Positions 1 to 14,302 of a DNA stretch of 64,000 nucleotides are shown piece after piece (position 1 is the first letter of the stretch; each line of letters opens with the position of its first letter). This DNA is from Nymphaea colorata. Taxonomy: Eukaryota > Streptophyta > Magnoliopsida > Nymphaeales > Nymphaeaceae. Below the pieces are notes generated by a model. That model made no database searches and had not been told where the DNA came from. It saw nothing but the letters and a program-made list of their open reading frames with translations. Location of the stretch: assembly GCF_008831285.2 (NCBI RefSeq), contig NC_045147.1:20278581-20342580 (forward strand), given 5' to 3'. The translations under genes and the position numbers were made by a program.

Positions 1-2188
1 CCGTCGAATGGCTTATATGGATTGTCAGCATCAAGCAGGAAGATATCATTCTGCAAAAAAGCACCAATACGCCGCAAGACGATTGAAGAAACAGATGCTT
101 AGCCTTCCTGGCGACCAATCAATTATACTTTCAAGGGGCTTAATGGCCCTGTCAATCAGCTTGGTTCTGTCTCCGCGCTATCAGATGAAGAATGGAATGA
201 GGATCTAAAAATTATTGGCAACTTTTGACACCTGAAGTTATAGTGGAAGAGTTTTCCTCGAGTATAGTCTTCAGAGCTTGATGTTTTTTCATCTTTTTCA
301 TAGAAAAGGGAACGCATATAAAAAAGGAAAGAATTGGAGGACATTAATATATATAATTTGGCAAGTATAGTCTGCATCTAGGCAACGTGATCCTCATAGC
401 CTTCCAATATTAAAGTCACAATGCCGGCATTGTGACTCAGGCCGGCGCAGCTATCATGTATCTTCCTTCTTGGAACTTTTGCACATATTGATGGTAAATA
501 TACCAAAACCTTTTTAGGCACTTAAAGTGTGATGCGATGTATAAATCTATAATGGCAGAACATCTCATTCTAATTATTGAGAATAAAAAAGCAACTACAA
601 GAGGCAAGTCTCAATAAAACTTTATATCACATGGGTGCTCTTAAAGAGTTGCCACGCCCGCATCAAACACGAGACAGGTGTTGGTGTGGCTCCAACACGG
701 CACGCCGCACACCCGCTGTGGTTCAAGGCCCAAACCCACCATTTAGATGCATACCTGACTAAAGTATCCTCAGAACATATGTATATATAATGACTAAAAT
801 GTAAACATAGATAAATAAAACTATTAAGCAGTTATTATATATATATATTGCCAACAGGTTTCTATTTTTTCACTTTTGTTTTTGTCTTTGAAAGGCGTGC
901 GAGGACGAAGCTGTAAAAACTGCAACCATCGAATCACATGTTGGCGGGCTTTTGGGTCATGCAACATCCTAGAGGTTCCACCTACCTAAGAAAAAGTACG
1001 CTTTGACCACGCTGCAAGCAATGACATTTTTTGAATCCATAACATTCCGTCATCTTGATGACACAATCTATAGTTGCCTTCCTTACCCGGTAAGCGATCA
1101 ACAGTATCCTATAGTTGCTACATGGAAGATATGAGTTCAACGTTACCTATCAAGTCTACGCAAACCAATGTCCTGAACGTTTTCACTGTCCTATGCAATA
1201 GCAAGTTACCGTAGCATAGGTCCTGTGTGGCTACACATATGTACATATATAGTTCACGAGAAGAGGAGATGCTTATAATCCTAAGAACAGGCCTACGGGG
1301 AAAAAAGACGTTCACGTTGGATAAGAAAGAATCAAACTTCACCCTCTCCAACGTCTGCATTTGTCCTTCATCTGCTCCAGTTCAGAATGAGGCAAACAGT
1401 ATTCAAGCATGTGCAGATCTTTGGGAAGGGATAAACATGCATTTCCTCCTGAAGGTACACTTTATTTACTTGGTTATGCTGCATCAGGATGCATCTCCTT
1501 TTCTTGGTTTTGCTTCATATTATCGTGCATGAACTAATATCAATAGATTTGTGCCTTTACTTTGTATATCAAGCTGATGATGATTTCATTAAGCAAATGC
1601 TATTGCTGCTGCTGCCAAAAGGTTTAGATTTGTCGGGTTCTTTCTCCGATTAACTCAAAAATTAAATGCAATGATATCGCACAGTTGCATGCCATGGATT
1701 TCCAGTACTTGATTCTCTCATGAAGCTTGCCGGCCAAGTTTTTATAAGATAGGTAGGAAGGGCCCTGCTTACAGTATGGTTCAATTAGCAAGGCCGGAAG
1801 TGACAAGCTTTTTTGGTGAACCACAAGCTCGTAGTGGAAACAACAAACTAGACCAGAAGAAACAAATACATTATTGAAATAAGATCCTCTCCGAGGAGCA
1901 AACTATGTCCTTTCACACCCGTGATTTCAGCAATTAAATGATTCAAAAGAATAAAGGAAAAAGTGGAAAAAGGAGAGGGAAATCTATGGGCCATTGAAAG
2001 TTCATTCACGCACCGTCCACCCACCACGTAAAGGACACAAGCCAGAAAAGCATTATGCTACACGATATAATTCCTATTCGACAAGGGTAGGTTCCCTCTT
2101 TACTTGAAATAACGAAAAAGTTTAGAATCAAGGAGAAAATATTGAAAAAAAAAAAATCAACAGAAATAATAATTGCGGAAGGGAGACA
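1..2188. other. Intergenic stretch left of the bZIP gene
   Basis: I recognise no gene here. The longest open frames are about 100 codons, have no family resemblance and overlap each other on both strands. Around 600-760 is a G+C-richer patch with a small inverted repeat (ggtgttggtgtggctccaacac). Short A/T runs and a TA run near 835-850 are the only other structure. The last few hundred bases before 2189 probably hold the 3' UTR of the minus-strand bZIP gene. Confidence 0.5.
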
Positions 2189-3936
2189 TCAAGGATTATG
2201 AACCATGAAATCTGAAGGGTACGCCATGTTACTAGGATCAGATTTCAAGCAACTCATTGGCTGCAAAAGCTGCTGGTTGCTGCTACTGCAGTTACTGCTG
2301 TTAATTGGCTCTCTGTTGTCCACTTGTATTTGATTTCTGGTTCCTTCAATGTCACTCATCGACGAACTAATGCCGTTGCCCTGTTGGACCTGTTGGTGCT
2401 CTGCTTCGAATCCAGTTGCCTGCGACTGCGCTTCTTTCTTCATACATAGCTGCTGGTACAGATGCCTTAACCTCTGAACCTCCTTCTTCAGTGCTTCAGA
2501 ATGGGCTGCCAGCGTAGCAAAAGTAGCGCAAAAATCAAGTTATTCCTGCACTAGACACTCAATCGACGACAAATGGGAGCAGGCCCTCATACCATCTTTG
2601 AAGATTTTATCCTGGGCAAGAGCAGCGATCCTCTGCTTCAGAGCACCGTTATCAACGTTAAGAAGTAACCTCTGATGATCAAGATAAGCGACCTGAGGTG
2701 AAAGAGTGGACACTTCTGTCTGCAAAACAAAACGTTGTCTGCTGACTTTTAGATTCTTTACCAACAATGCAACTCCCTGACTTCACTTCTGCTACTAAAA
2801 TGGGGTTTTCACAACTAAAACCAGTGAAACTGAGCAAAGAATGAAAAGGTCCAGGAACGAAAAACATACCTGCAAAGCACTCACACTTTTTTCAAGCTCG
2901 GCTATGTAATGTAGCTTCCGAACACGCGACCTCTGAGCAGATTGCCGATTAGCAAGAATTCTACATATAATCAACAGAGTTCATGGAGCAGAAACCACAT
3001 TATAAGAACAGATCCATAAGCAATGCAGGTTCCAAAAGCATTAGATCCACGAAAGCAATAGTTGGCAGAGAAAAGACATGTTTTTAGGACTCGACTTGAT
3101 CATATAACATACCGTTTCACCCTTTTGGGATCAATGTTGGAATCCCCAGCAGCCGCGGCGCCGGCGGAATTTGAAGGGGCAGGCTGCGAGGATTGCTGCA
3201 GCTGTTCTTGTTCATGTTGTTGTTGAGGCGGCTCAGACTTGCAGACGCTCTGTACCTCTTGCTCGCTCTTTACTTGTTCTGGTGGCAGCGTTATCACCGG
3301 CTTCTCGTCGACGAGATTGTCGCAGATGCTGTTGCGATCAGACAGTGTGGAAGGATTTTCAGAGGCCTGGGGCTCTATCAACCGGGCATCCATCGCGGAA
3401 GCAGATTCGTTTGCATGGTGCTGCTGCAGTTGCTGCTTGTGGAATGGCTCTATATCGGCAAACATGGAGAGCAGCTGCTCCTCGTCCAGTTTTTCGAGCT
3501 CCCGACATGGGATCGACGCAGCGCTGCTGCTTCCGCAATCGAACCCGTCTCTGTCCGAAATCTCCGAATGGGGAAGCGCAGCACCACCAGTCTGAGCATC
3601 AACGAAGGAAAACGAATCGCTCGCCGATCTACGGTGCATTGAGCCACGCTTGGCCGGCGGGAGATCCATGAATTCGTCGAGCCACGGCAATGTCTGGGAG
3701 TCTGGAACGAGCCCAATTGAGGAAGACGTCCTATGGTGCTTGTTGGCCTGCTGGGGGCTAGGGGAAAATCCTATCCAGCCAGACAAGCCGTGTTGGTGGT
3801 CGTTGATATTGCTGGTTGGTGGATCCTGGTTGCTTGGGGAAGCCACCCATGGCGGTTTGGGGGGCAGCTGCTGATGCCTAGTGCCTAATCCCCAGGACCC
3901 ACTTGACCCACCTCCATTGCTACTGCTCTGATCCAT
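2189..3936 (-). CDS. bZIP61: Group E bZIP transcription factor, bZIP34/bZIP61-like
   Basis: Nuclear DNA-binding regulator of 452 residues encoded by four exons: 3936-3113, 2960-2870, 2719-2593 and 2505-2189. All junctions are GT-AG and keep frame. The N-terminal half is low-complexity, with an LPPKPPW motif (residues about 23-29), a DSQTLPWLDEF segment and a Gln-rich stretch. The basic region spans about residues 274-290, with the invariant Asn279 and Arg287 spaced N-x7-R. Leucines follow at 297, 304, 311, 318, 325 and 332. Pro313 interrupts the zipper, a known trait of Arabidopsis group E members, which homodimerise poorly and prefer heterodimers. The tail is Gln/Ser/Asn-rich. The start chosen is the ATG at 3936. 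The frame is open 27 codons further upstream, but only from a GTG, so that part is probably leader. Arabidopsis relatives act in pollen wall and lipid metabolism; that role here is inference. The family call is firm, the choice between bZIP34 and bZIP61 is not. Confidence 0.93.
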
Positions 3937-4700
3937 CACCCCTCCCTCTGTCAAACATCCAAAAGGTGCATAGATCCCTCCCTCTCCATCAAAAGCAGTC
4001 TCAAATCTCAGCACCACATTGTGACCTTCCCTCCCCTTTCATCACCTTTCACCTCTCATTGGCAGCAACTAGAAGAAAGCGAGCGAGAGAGCAGCAAAGT
4101 GGCATCTTCCCTTCATGAACGAATTCTTACTGCTAATTTCCCTTTTTCTCTCTCTCTATTCTTTCTTTCTCCATTTTCCCTGTTGTGATCCAAAGTTTCC
4201 TATTTTCTTCCAACTTTCCGTCCGGTTTTCTTCTCAGTTTCTGTCCACGATGGAATCGGGGGTAAGGTTTTATTTCAGCCCCACAATCTCTTTCCCTTCT
4301 CTGTGTGGGAGGCCGAGCCTGGTTTGGTGCCGCAATGGATGCTCTGCGACGGTTGGCAGGTGTCGGTTGCTCTTGTGGCGCCAAAATGATGCTGCCCCTG
4401 AATTAAAACCTGCATCGTAAAATAGGAAGCCGAACAGCTAGCCACAGCTGGACCGTCCCTCAAGCAAAATCTCTTTCTCTCTCTAAAAAAATCAACAGTG
4501 AACCACGTGCCTCGGCCACCCCCACCCCTGCCATCTTTGCTCCTCCCATCATCCAATTCTGCCACTGCTTTCCTTCTTTAAACAATGTGGTTGCATGCTA
4601 GTAATTGAATTCTGTTATCTTCTCCCCATGGAAAGAATCCACTCTCTCCCCCCAGGAACACAGGATAAGCAGCTGTGACATATTAAGGAACTGCAATTCA
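3937..4700 (-). promoter_or_regulatory. Leader and promoter region of the bZIP gene
   Basis: Sequence upstream of the bZIP ATG. It contains long pyrimidine-rich tracts on the plus strand (4120-4220 and 4465-4490), which read as GA-rich sequence in the sense of the gene. Frame continues open upstream of the ATG to about 4017 without another ATG. I see no convincing TATA box, so the transcription start cannot be placed. Confidence 0.4.
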
Positions 4701-7193
4701 ATGGAATTTAAATGTGTTCTTAATGAGGGATGATGCACCAGGAGATCTTGAAAACGGGTTACCGGCATTAAGATTTTTACGTCAAAAAGAAGATTTCAGC
4801 ACTCGCAGATGTAGTGGAGGTGTTCTGGTCCATGCTTCGACGGGTCCCGCTTTTAAATTTTCTGATGTTCTTCTCCTCCTCTTTTCTGAAAAGGAGAAAA
4901 GAAATGGTAATGGACATAACTTGCGGATCCCGAGCTCATTGCCCATGATCTCAATCTCCATTTGGGCTTCTGATTGCACTTCTTTGCTCCTTTTTCTAAC
5001 ATGGGTAGATGGTCAGTGAGCTGTAAGAAACATGAACTTGTCTATGGGTGGTCTAAAAGCAGTCTCGCCATAAAAAACATCACCCCAACTCATGTGCTTC
5101 CACTTGCATGACTACTTACTTCCACACACTTATGCCAAAGGAATTCAGTATTCACTAATGCCGTCACAGAGGCAAACAGTTGCTTGCAAGAGATCTGCAG
5201 TGGACCTCTATCAAGCTTACATCATGTTGATGCCCCACCAATGGTGTGAACAGAAAAGCTTTATGACCTTTGGGCGCTTTTCCTCAAGAATCTTTAAATA
5301 TTTGTCTCCTCTAAATTTTTCTTTCCTTTCAATAAGAAAAGATGGTGGTAATCAATACAACACTGATGTGGATGAATTGGTGACCGCAACTAACTACTTG
5401 ACAATTCATCGCCTCTAGTAAATGTGATTCACCTGCGAACTACCCTTGTCCACCAAAGGAGCTGTGATGCAATGATTTTTAGCCTTGTAGCTGATGTCCG
5501 TGCACATATTCACCTGCAGTGTCTGACCTCTCGATGACTTAACCAGAGCGACCCAACTGCTCAAAATGAAAACCTGATCGCCTTGGATACGAGATGTGGA
5601 TGCCAGTTATGACCACCTCACTACTGTTTCTCTTGGCATAGACTGGTATGAGCTTGTCCATTAGGAGATAAACCAGTTTGGATACCTTTGTCCTTGTTGT
5701 TTAGAAATCGAAAATTTTCACAGGAAATACATTTACCTTTTGGTGGTTTAAGAAAAGCGCGATTAAGTTTTGATTTGATTCTCTCAACGGCCTAAACTGT
5801 GCATACAGCAGGTGGTTAAATAAAGAAATCTATACTTAAACATGTTTTTTTTCCTTTAATTCAATGATTTTGAGCATGTTTTTGTGGAAAATCTACTTGG
5901 TCCCTCTGTTGGATCTGGTAACTACCACCCTATAAAACACACTCTAGCTGCCTATGAGGAAATTATAACATTCACTTTCCCAAGACCTTGAATTCTGACC
6001 TTAAACTCCAACTCTCCAAGCAGAGCCCAATCACCACCCACTTCACAATTTGTGCCTGTTACAAGGTCAATCCACAGCGGGCCAACTTCAGCAAAGGTGT
6101 TCGTCGAAATCTCAAAACATATTAACCGAGCAATAGTTTAAAATTTAGCTTTTGAACTTCTGAATGTTGTGTTGTGCTCATAAAAATTTTCTAAAAGCAG
6201 TTTGCTTGATCAAAATGCAAATAGTAGATCGAAAGGAGTTTACATAACTAGAGCAAGCAAGAGTCATTAGGCGGATAGTTATGATTAAGAGATTAAATCC
6301 GAGTGTTCTCTTGTAGTAGATTTGGTATCTTGCCTGGTACAAGATTGGCGAGAGTGAAGATATATCATGATATATTTCATATAGTATAGGAAAAATGTCA
6401 TAATATTTGTCAGGATGTCCTTTGGCTTATCCCTTTCCATCATTTCATCTCTTAGGGTTTTCAGTGGACATTGCAGAGAGACCAACTGGCGATGCGACCC
6501 TTACATTGACATATGCATGTTAATGGCGTGGTACTGTGGAAGATGATGACTGCACGGTGGTCCCTTTCTTCTTCCATTGGGTGGTGGCAGCAGTGAGCTC
6601 GATCGGGCCCGGGCAGTTCGGTCCCTTGGTGGGCTCGGCAGAGCCTTGATGACATTGACCTCCCAACTCGACCCACCCGAAGTAAACTTGATCAATAAAA
6701 TATGTAAGTCGTGGGTACGAGCAGAGGAGTGTTTCACCTTACCATCCAACAAGGACCCGGCCCTTCTCCCATCCTCTCAAGGTACCAGGCCTACTTTCAG
6801 CGCTTGCGATCACTAACCATTACTACTTTCCATGCCCCCTTACTCTCTTCCTTCACAAACCATTTATGGCCCGGAGCTCAGAACATGTGACGAGTGTTCT
6901 TAATTGCTTGGATTAAGAAGTAGATGCTGTTTAGATATTTTGCTGAAAAATATGACATGATATAAATGACGATGCTTCTACTTCTAATAGAGAGCCGTTG
7001 GTATTCTAATATGCACACACATAATTCATCGCTCAAGCCTAAAACTTAGGCAAATGAATTATATATACCCAGTGTCTGTCTATGAAAGACTCTAGTGAGC
7101 CTGCTCTTCACTGGCGGATCATTGTCCATTTGGGTCACCAGCTCCGACTAGTTTCCAAACGAGCCGAACGGCCATACGGGATGGATGGTATGG

Positions 7194-7219
7194 GTGGGCA
7201 GTTGTCCACACCAGCCCTG
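7194..7219. repeat. Copy of the palindromic-core repeat family
   Basis: The segment gtgggcagttgtccacacca followed by gccctgc closely matches segments at 26072, 36736 and 49407. The core is an imperfect inverted repeat (tgggca-gttg-tccaca). It is probably the end of a small non-autonomous transposable element. I could not define the other end. Confidence 0.45.
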
Positions 7220-10200
7220 CAATTTTTTTATTTTTTTTTGCTTTAATGCTTCTAACCAAAATTTCTGGTTCTGTCACGGACTTGAGCTCAAATACATGTT
7301 TTCAGATCCTACAGATTGCTTCTACATGGTATGATTTCTAAAAGAGTTCTGTTTTTTGAAATGCAATTGTACAGTGAAATCACTTTTGACAAACTCCTAT
7401 TGGATCATTTTCCAATTAAATTATACAGGTCCTTAAGCCCAAGTTCTTAGTATCTGCCAGATCAAAATAAAACTGAACTAATGTCTTCATCTGCTCAAAT
7501 CCAATGACAGAGAAGGTTTGGGAGGGAAGGAAGAGGCCTGGTAATATGGTTGGATGAATAAATAATAATCTGTGTATCCAGGATCCGCAATTTTTCAAAG
7601 TAAGAAACTCAAAAACAAATACTATTTTACCAGACATGAATTGGACTCGGTTTGGTTTTTTTTTTTTAATCAGATCCAGATGTAGTGCATGTCATCAAAG
7701 AGCTGGCGGTAACCTGATCTGGATCCAGAATCAGCACCTCTTAAGCTGTCCCAATCGGGACCACCAAACTTTAGCCGGATCCAATCACCGCTAGATTTTC
7801 TTTTAAGACCGTGCCTTTCCTTTGCAATTCCAAATACAACCCTTACTCTTCATAATTTTCAGGTACAATCCGCTGGTGCCCATAACGTATTCTACCATAA
7901 TTTTTTTTTTGTTACATATTTTTTCTACCTCTCGTAGGAAAGAGAAAGGCTACAGCTAAGGTTGAACCAACTGAGATAAGACTGAGTATGGGTACTTGAT
8001 GCGATGGGTAGTATTCGACTCGACTCTGGCTGACAAGATTTTTTTAACAAATATTTTATTGATTTTTATATATAATTATAATATTTTATTACAATTAATT
8101 ATTTATATATATACATTATTTTAATAAAACCGAGTTTGAGCTCAGGTTTTAAGTGTCGAATCCAGCCAAGCCAGCCTGATGACCAGGATTGGTGATTATC
8201 AGTAAGGTTTTCAATGTGAGCATGGCTTCAAAGAATTCAAAAAATGTGGGCTTCAAGCGCGAGGGGTCTTCCTGTGGAATTTTGCTGGAAATGGGGGTCA
8301 TAATGGATGATATGAATCTCCCACGCACTTTTGAACAGCTGGCAAATGGAGAAGATTCGGTCAAAAACTTGAATGCGGTGCGGGTCGTTGCTTGGGCGCA
8401 AAGATTTGTTCTTTTGCCATGAAACCTTTTCTTTCATTTTTTTTTTTAAACAAATAATTGACGAGAAAAGCTTTTTCAGTTTTTATCAAACATTTCTTCA
8501 GTATTAAAAAAGGGGCTCGTTCTTTTCTCAAATTTTCTGAATTATGCTTGATTTTGTTTTCGGCCACAATTAACAAGCTGTTTATCTCGAATCTTTTCGG
8601 GTCATATGGGGGTGGTGCAGGTGTCTTCTTTGAACTCCCATACCATCAACTTGGAAGGGTGCATGTAGGGAGTTCCATATACAAGTTAAAGCATAATAAG
8701 TGCATCATTTGAATATACTAAGAATATGTTTGATACTTTACTTTAAACACATTTTTGTAGGGTCCGTTCAATGATGAAATGCAAAATTGTTTGTTTAACG
8801 ACGAAAACAAATTGTTAAAACTATGAAATTATTCTGAAAAGAATCCTTAAAGGCTATTGAAATTCGTTATCATGGTAGTTAGAAATTTCATTTTGGTACA
8901 ATCATACGATGTGAACATTGCAACGTTTTGAAGTTCGTATAATGATCTTTCTAGAATTTACTCTTTTTTTTTTTCGTATCTGTAGTCGCAATATTTCTAG
9001 AAACTTGCTGATTTTATACGGTGATATCTCCTCTTACAAGTGATTGGTCCTTTCTTTTTTTGCTTTTTCAATCGCTTCAGCAAGTTTCCTTCCCAGTTAG
9101 ATCAGACGCGAGCTCAACTCGTGCTCTGTTTCTCGTAGATGGAGCCGGGAACGGTGGAAGGCGGACTCACTAACAAAAAAAAAGATTGACAGAGTGCTTA
9201 AATGGGAGCCAACGAAATAAACTGAGAAATAGTATTCAAATCTTAAGATCAATGGCAGAAACCCGGCCCTTACCGTAGTCCATAAGCATAGATAATCCAT
9301 TTACAGTTCATGAATGCCCTGAATTTGCTGGGCGAACTTCCACGAGCAATGCTCTAATGGTTCTTGGCACATGAAAAATTCATATGGATCAGTCTCATGC
9401 AACGCGAAATTCACGTTGGTGCAACGTTATCAGTGTTGGTTTGATTCGGTCGCTTGATGTGTATGCATTCTATTATATATATTGTGAAGGCTATTCAGCA
9501 AACATGGTAGGGACCGATCAAGATCGAAGCAAACAACATGAAACGACCGGTATTTTAACCTTCAACTGAAAAGGCTTGAAGAAAACAAAAAAAAAAAAAA
9601 AAAAAAGGCATATAAGTGGACAGAGATTCAGTAAGACAGATGCATAATCATCCTTGTCATCTTCGTTTCTTCCACAAGAAAGGGTAACCTTTGAATCTCT
9701 TGCATGCTTGCTGATACTGACAATCCTGGAAAACTACAGCAGCGATTACAATCGGACTCGCTCATGTCGTGTCGATCGTTCGCCGTCCTCGACACTTATC
9801 CGCCGATTGATCAAAGCCGCGATCCACGGCGAAATCGCAGTTAAATTTGAATCTGAAACGACCAACCAGTCCTATCGTTCTGATTTGACGTCCACGAAAC
9901 CCAAACCCTCCTCTCATTGAAAGCAGAATGTGCGTATAGAAGACTTGGCATGATTGGAAACTTGGCATGCTTCCAATCAGATAGATCCGATTGAAATTTT
10001 CGATGCTTTCCTCCTTTTCAATCGAGAGGTGATTATGTGCATCGTGCACGGACCTCTGTTGCATGATATGTGTTTCGCTGGTTCACTCTTGAAGAGTACC
10101 TGTCATGTGCAGATAAATAGACTCATGCATACGAAAACCCAATTTTTTAAAACTGGGTTTTGTGAAAGCCAAAAGTGGTTTTCTTATTTGGTTTATCTTC

Positions 10201-13200
10201 TTTTAAATCGTGAAATAATTGTACACATTTATTTGACATTCGTGCTTTAAAATTAATGAGGGCATTTCTGTCACTTTGGAAATAACTGCTAAGCATGCAC
10301 ATGGCTGGGTCATAATCAAGAGCGGCAAGAAAGGCAGGAACCTTTTTCTCTTCACCAAATTATGGACAGGAACGTTAGAAATAAACACACAAGATGGGTC
10401 CAGTTCTGGAGCCAGCAGGGTCATTACTTTCCATTGTTGGCACTGAGCCCTTGGCCTCGGCCCGGACACACTGGGCTCAGCCAAGCCCCATAAAATCAAT
10501 GCATGGGAAGCAAGAACTTGAGGCTGAAAAGCAACAAGGGCCAACAAAGACTGGGAATCTACACCAATAATTGCAATTAGCAGCAAAAGTAGTGCTTAAC
10601 ATGTGAGCTATCAAGCACAGCCTCGATTCTCTTTGCACTAAAAACTTCAACCACGTGGCGCCAACCGGGCGAAGCGTTTTTCTCGAAATGGTTAACAGGG
10701 ACGCGACACCTATCTTATTTTCTCGAACCAAAAGCTAGATTTGTACCCCTCTATGGACAATGGCCATGTGGGATGTTGGTCTTTCTCATTACCATTAATG
10801 TAATTTAGTGTTTCACCTCTTTGTTTTGCTTGCATCTGCTGCCATCAGCCCAGATCCTTTCTTTCTCTACCTAAACTTCATTAATATTTTGTATGCTTTA
10901 ATAATAATATGAAACCAATGTCAATTTATATTTGCACCTAAAATATAATCTACTTAAATGTGCCAACATATTTACACTCACATGTTTATGTATGTATATG
11001 TGTGACATACAAGCATCATACATCAAATCAGAGCCATACATCTGCATTCAGATGAATGGCCCTGATTAACTCTTTACTTTTTCTTTTACAAACTCCATCA
11101 TTGACAGCGGTGGGCAGACTGCCGCCGGCAGTCCACCGGAGAGAAAGGAAGCCCCGTCACCCTCCACCGATGGATGGAGGGTTACTACCAGAAGCCAACC
11201 ATTGTCGGGTGGGTGGAAGCGATGTGGAGGACCGGTGGCCCTCCCCCTACCGTCGCCGGTAGGTTTGCCCGGCGGACAGGGAGAGGAAGGAGAGAGAACA
11301 GTCTGGATCAATCTGAGCCGTTCAGTTCAGATTTGATGTCCCCAGATGTCATTATAGACTTAATGTCACCATTCAGTTGTCCTATATATGTATACACACA
11401 CACACACAAAGTTCTGAGTGCTTGGTCCTGTTTTTCATAAATTTAGCAAAATAAAAAAAAAGGCCTTGGAAATTTGATATCAAGATTGGATTTCATGAGC
11501 CGAGAAAGATAAGACCATTAATTTTTAAAATCGTATTTAATACATTCTATTTTCATGCTTGTTGGCCGCACAAATTTTAAAAGTTTGCGTTAGATTACAT
11601 GCATATTATATTGCTCAAACAGTCGATCCATCAAAATCTAGTGAGGTCCATATGTTAGTTTGCGAGGAAGCAATATAGTTCACGGATCCGCCTCCACCTA
11701 ATTGACATCATCATCGTGTTGATTTCTTTGATCTAAAGAGGGAACAAACTCTGTCCACGGTTCTCAGACTTTTCGTTTATGATAATAGGCTGTCTAGAAC
11801 TGGGTCCAGAAGTGATCTGCGAGTACTTGATATTATTTCAGAAGGTGCATGAATTTGTCAGGCAAGCTAGGCAGTAATAATAGGATGTACATATATCATA
11901 TACAAGTATCACATAATTTGAGCTAAATGATCATACATTGTGAAGCACTTGAGTAATGCACAGGCAGAGAAGAATTATTGAAGTGACGGTCATGTGAGAA
12001 AATATTGTCCAGTAGACAACGGATAAGAAGGTGAAGGCAAAGTTGATGTAGAAAGAGTCTTTTCCCACAAGGGCGAAAAGGGCCATTGTACTTGTAACTA
12101 AGCCTCTCAAAGTCCAAGGAATATTTTCAACACCATGTTGAGGTTCACGAGAGAAATGATTTTTTCTCAGATTTCGTAGGGAAAAAAGAGAGCTACATGA
12201 TCTACAATGTCCCCTACTACCAAACTAGAGGCAAATGGATATGCTTAGGCACTACAATTTGGGCATATTTCAATTAGTTTTGGTAGGAGTTACGTCAACG
12301 GATCTAATACCTTGGGCAGTATATTTTGAGAGACCAAAACTCTTTTTTATTCATGCTAAAATTTTTTGATGATGTGAGCCGAATTAAAGTTTCTAAATTT
12401 TGACTATGGCCAAAGTATCTTTTTTCAAAATCTTTATATAAAAATTTATATGTTTTTTTTTTAAAAAAAAATTTGAGGTAGGGCCAGGCCCAAGCCGACC
12501 TTGGATACATATACATAGCCATTATTGGCTTCATGACATGGTAGACCCACGGAATAAGAGGGGAAGAATCCTATAATGCGACTTGATATGTTGATTGGTT
12601 GCATCCGAAATAATTAAGATTTTGAAATTTTATTTGAACTCAGGCTTAAGTTTTAAAACGATGGGGAAAGGTTCTTAATGATAGGGTTGAACTTATACAT
12701 TACATCTAACCATTGAATTGGACAACGAAACATTGTCAGCTAACTAAAGAAGTTTGAACTTATGTTGTTTTTGTTATACCAACCAAAAAAAAAAAAAAAT
12801 TGTGCATGTTTTTGTAGAATTTTTATTACAAATTTAATTATTAAAACCCCATCAATAAATCTTTTTTTTTTTTGCATAGTTCAAATTTGAATCATCTCAC
12901 AGAAATGGCTCATTAACATCGAAAAAGCTGTCCATATTATCAACAAACGTAGAAAGGAAAGCAAACCACAGAGACTGTGGTGTAATTGTTCTCTCACTAA
13001 CCATGAAAAAGATTGATATCTAGACAATATCGAAAAGATAATTTCACGTTTGAGTTGAATATGCTCAAAAATCTCGACATGATCTTAGCAAACGCAGCAT
13101 GAAGCTTATTATTCTTCCAAAATTATAATAAACTCTAGAACGATCTCGAGATCACCATTACTTTTCCACAAGAAAAGATTGGAGCATCAAATAATGTCGC

Positions 13201-13758
13201 TGAAAGTACATTAGCATAAAGCGGTCGAACAAAATAATGAAATTGACACAAGAAATCGTTTTCACATGTTTGGTTCAGACAACAATTATCTTCCTGAGAT
13301 GAAGAATTAAGACTTTTTCTGGAAATAATTAACGGAGCGATTGAGAAAGTAATTGTTAAGTTGACGGCCACCATATTCACGGCTAGCTTCCGTTCATTAG
13401 CTCATAACAGACTTGGCTTTTAGCAATAGGAGAGCGTGAGGTGGGATCCGCATTATTATTATTATTTTTGGAAGAACGTGTGTTGGTGGGAATTAATAAT
13501 ATTGTAGGCCCGTCGAACAAGGCAAACTTAATCATTATCATCTTCTTCTTTTCTTCTTTTCCGTTTTGGGTGTGGAAAGAATCAACCTCACCTTGTTTCG
13601 ATGTGTGAACATATCAATTGACCCACTTGAGAATCGCACGTAACATTTAACTAAGTTCAGGTACGTCCGATCAAGACTTAAGTGGCATCTCCCTGTATGG
13701 ACATTGGCAGCCTAAGGCTTAAAATCTATCTAACCGCACATTTTACAATCAACTAAAA

Positions 13759-13761
<3 letters not shown>

Positions 13762-13823
<62 letters not shown>
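13762..13823. repeat. (AT)n microsatellite, about 31 units
   Basis: Uninterrupted alternating A/T for about 62 bases. It lies in intergenic sequence with no gene within several kb. Confidence 0.98.
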
Positions 13824-13824
<1 letters not shown>

Positions 13825-14190
13825 TGCATGTGATATGAATGATTGCTTTTGTAAAAGTTTGGTGCTTGGTTTGTCATCGACAATTTATACATCTTTCACA
13901 TAATATTTGAAAGTCCAAAGTCCAAAAAATACGTTGAATATCCTAGTTTGAATTCCCAATCTTAATAATAAAAATATGGTTATGTGTCCACACTTAACAA
14001 AGACCCCGACGAACACATTCTCATTTTCAGAGTGAAATTTGTGAAAAAAATTCGCAATTTTCCAAATTGGTCGTGCTGAATAGGACGAACCTCACCCTCC
14101 CTTGTTATTCGGCTACTTCGCCATTTTTTGTTTGCTGCTGACTGACTCTGCCGTTCTGTCTATCTACTCTTTCTATATTCTTCTTATTTT

Positions 14191-14302
14191 ATTTTATTGT
14201 GCTATTGTCATGTATATTTTATTTTTTATTTTGTTTTTACGACTTGTTTTTGTATATAGAGGACTTCTTGTTGGTAAATTTCGTTATACATTCCCATTTT
14301 AT
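14191..14302 (+). repeat. Diverged direct repeat, copy 1
   Basis: T-rich segment whose order of words (ttttattgtgctattgtc, tgtatattttatt, tttttac, cttgttttt, ttcttg, gttatacattcc) is repeated with substitutions and small gaps at 15455-15562. The two copies are in the same orientation, about 1.26 kb apart. Origin is unknown; a dispersed repeat fragment or an old segmental duplication would fit. Confidence 0.55.

Noticed and set aside
3171-3874. Overlapping plus-strand frames of 166, 149, 118 and 74 codons
   Set aside because: They lie antisense to the bZIP first exon and reflect its G+C-rich, Gln/Ser-rich codons; none has a family match.
3937-4017. 27-codon N-terminal extension of the bZIP frame
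   Set aside because: It starts at GTG, not ATG; the ATG at 3936 gives the expected N-terminus.
10203-10586. 127-codon minus frame
   Set aside because: Hydrophobic and Pro-rich with no recognised domain; no supporting signals around it.
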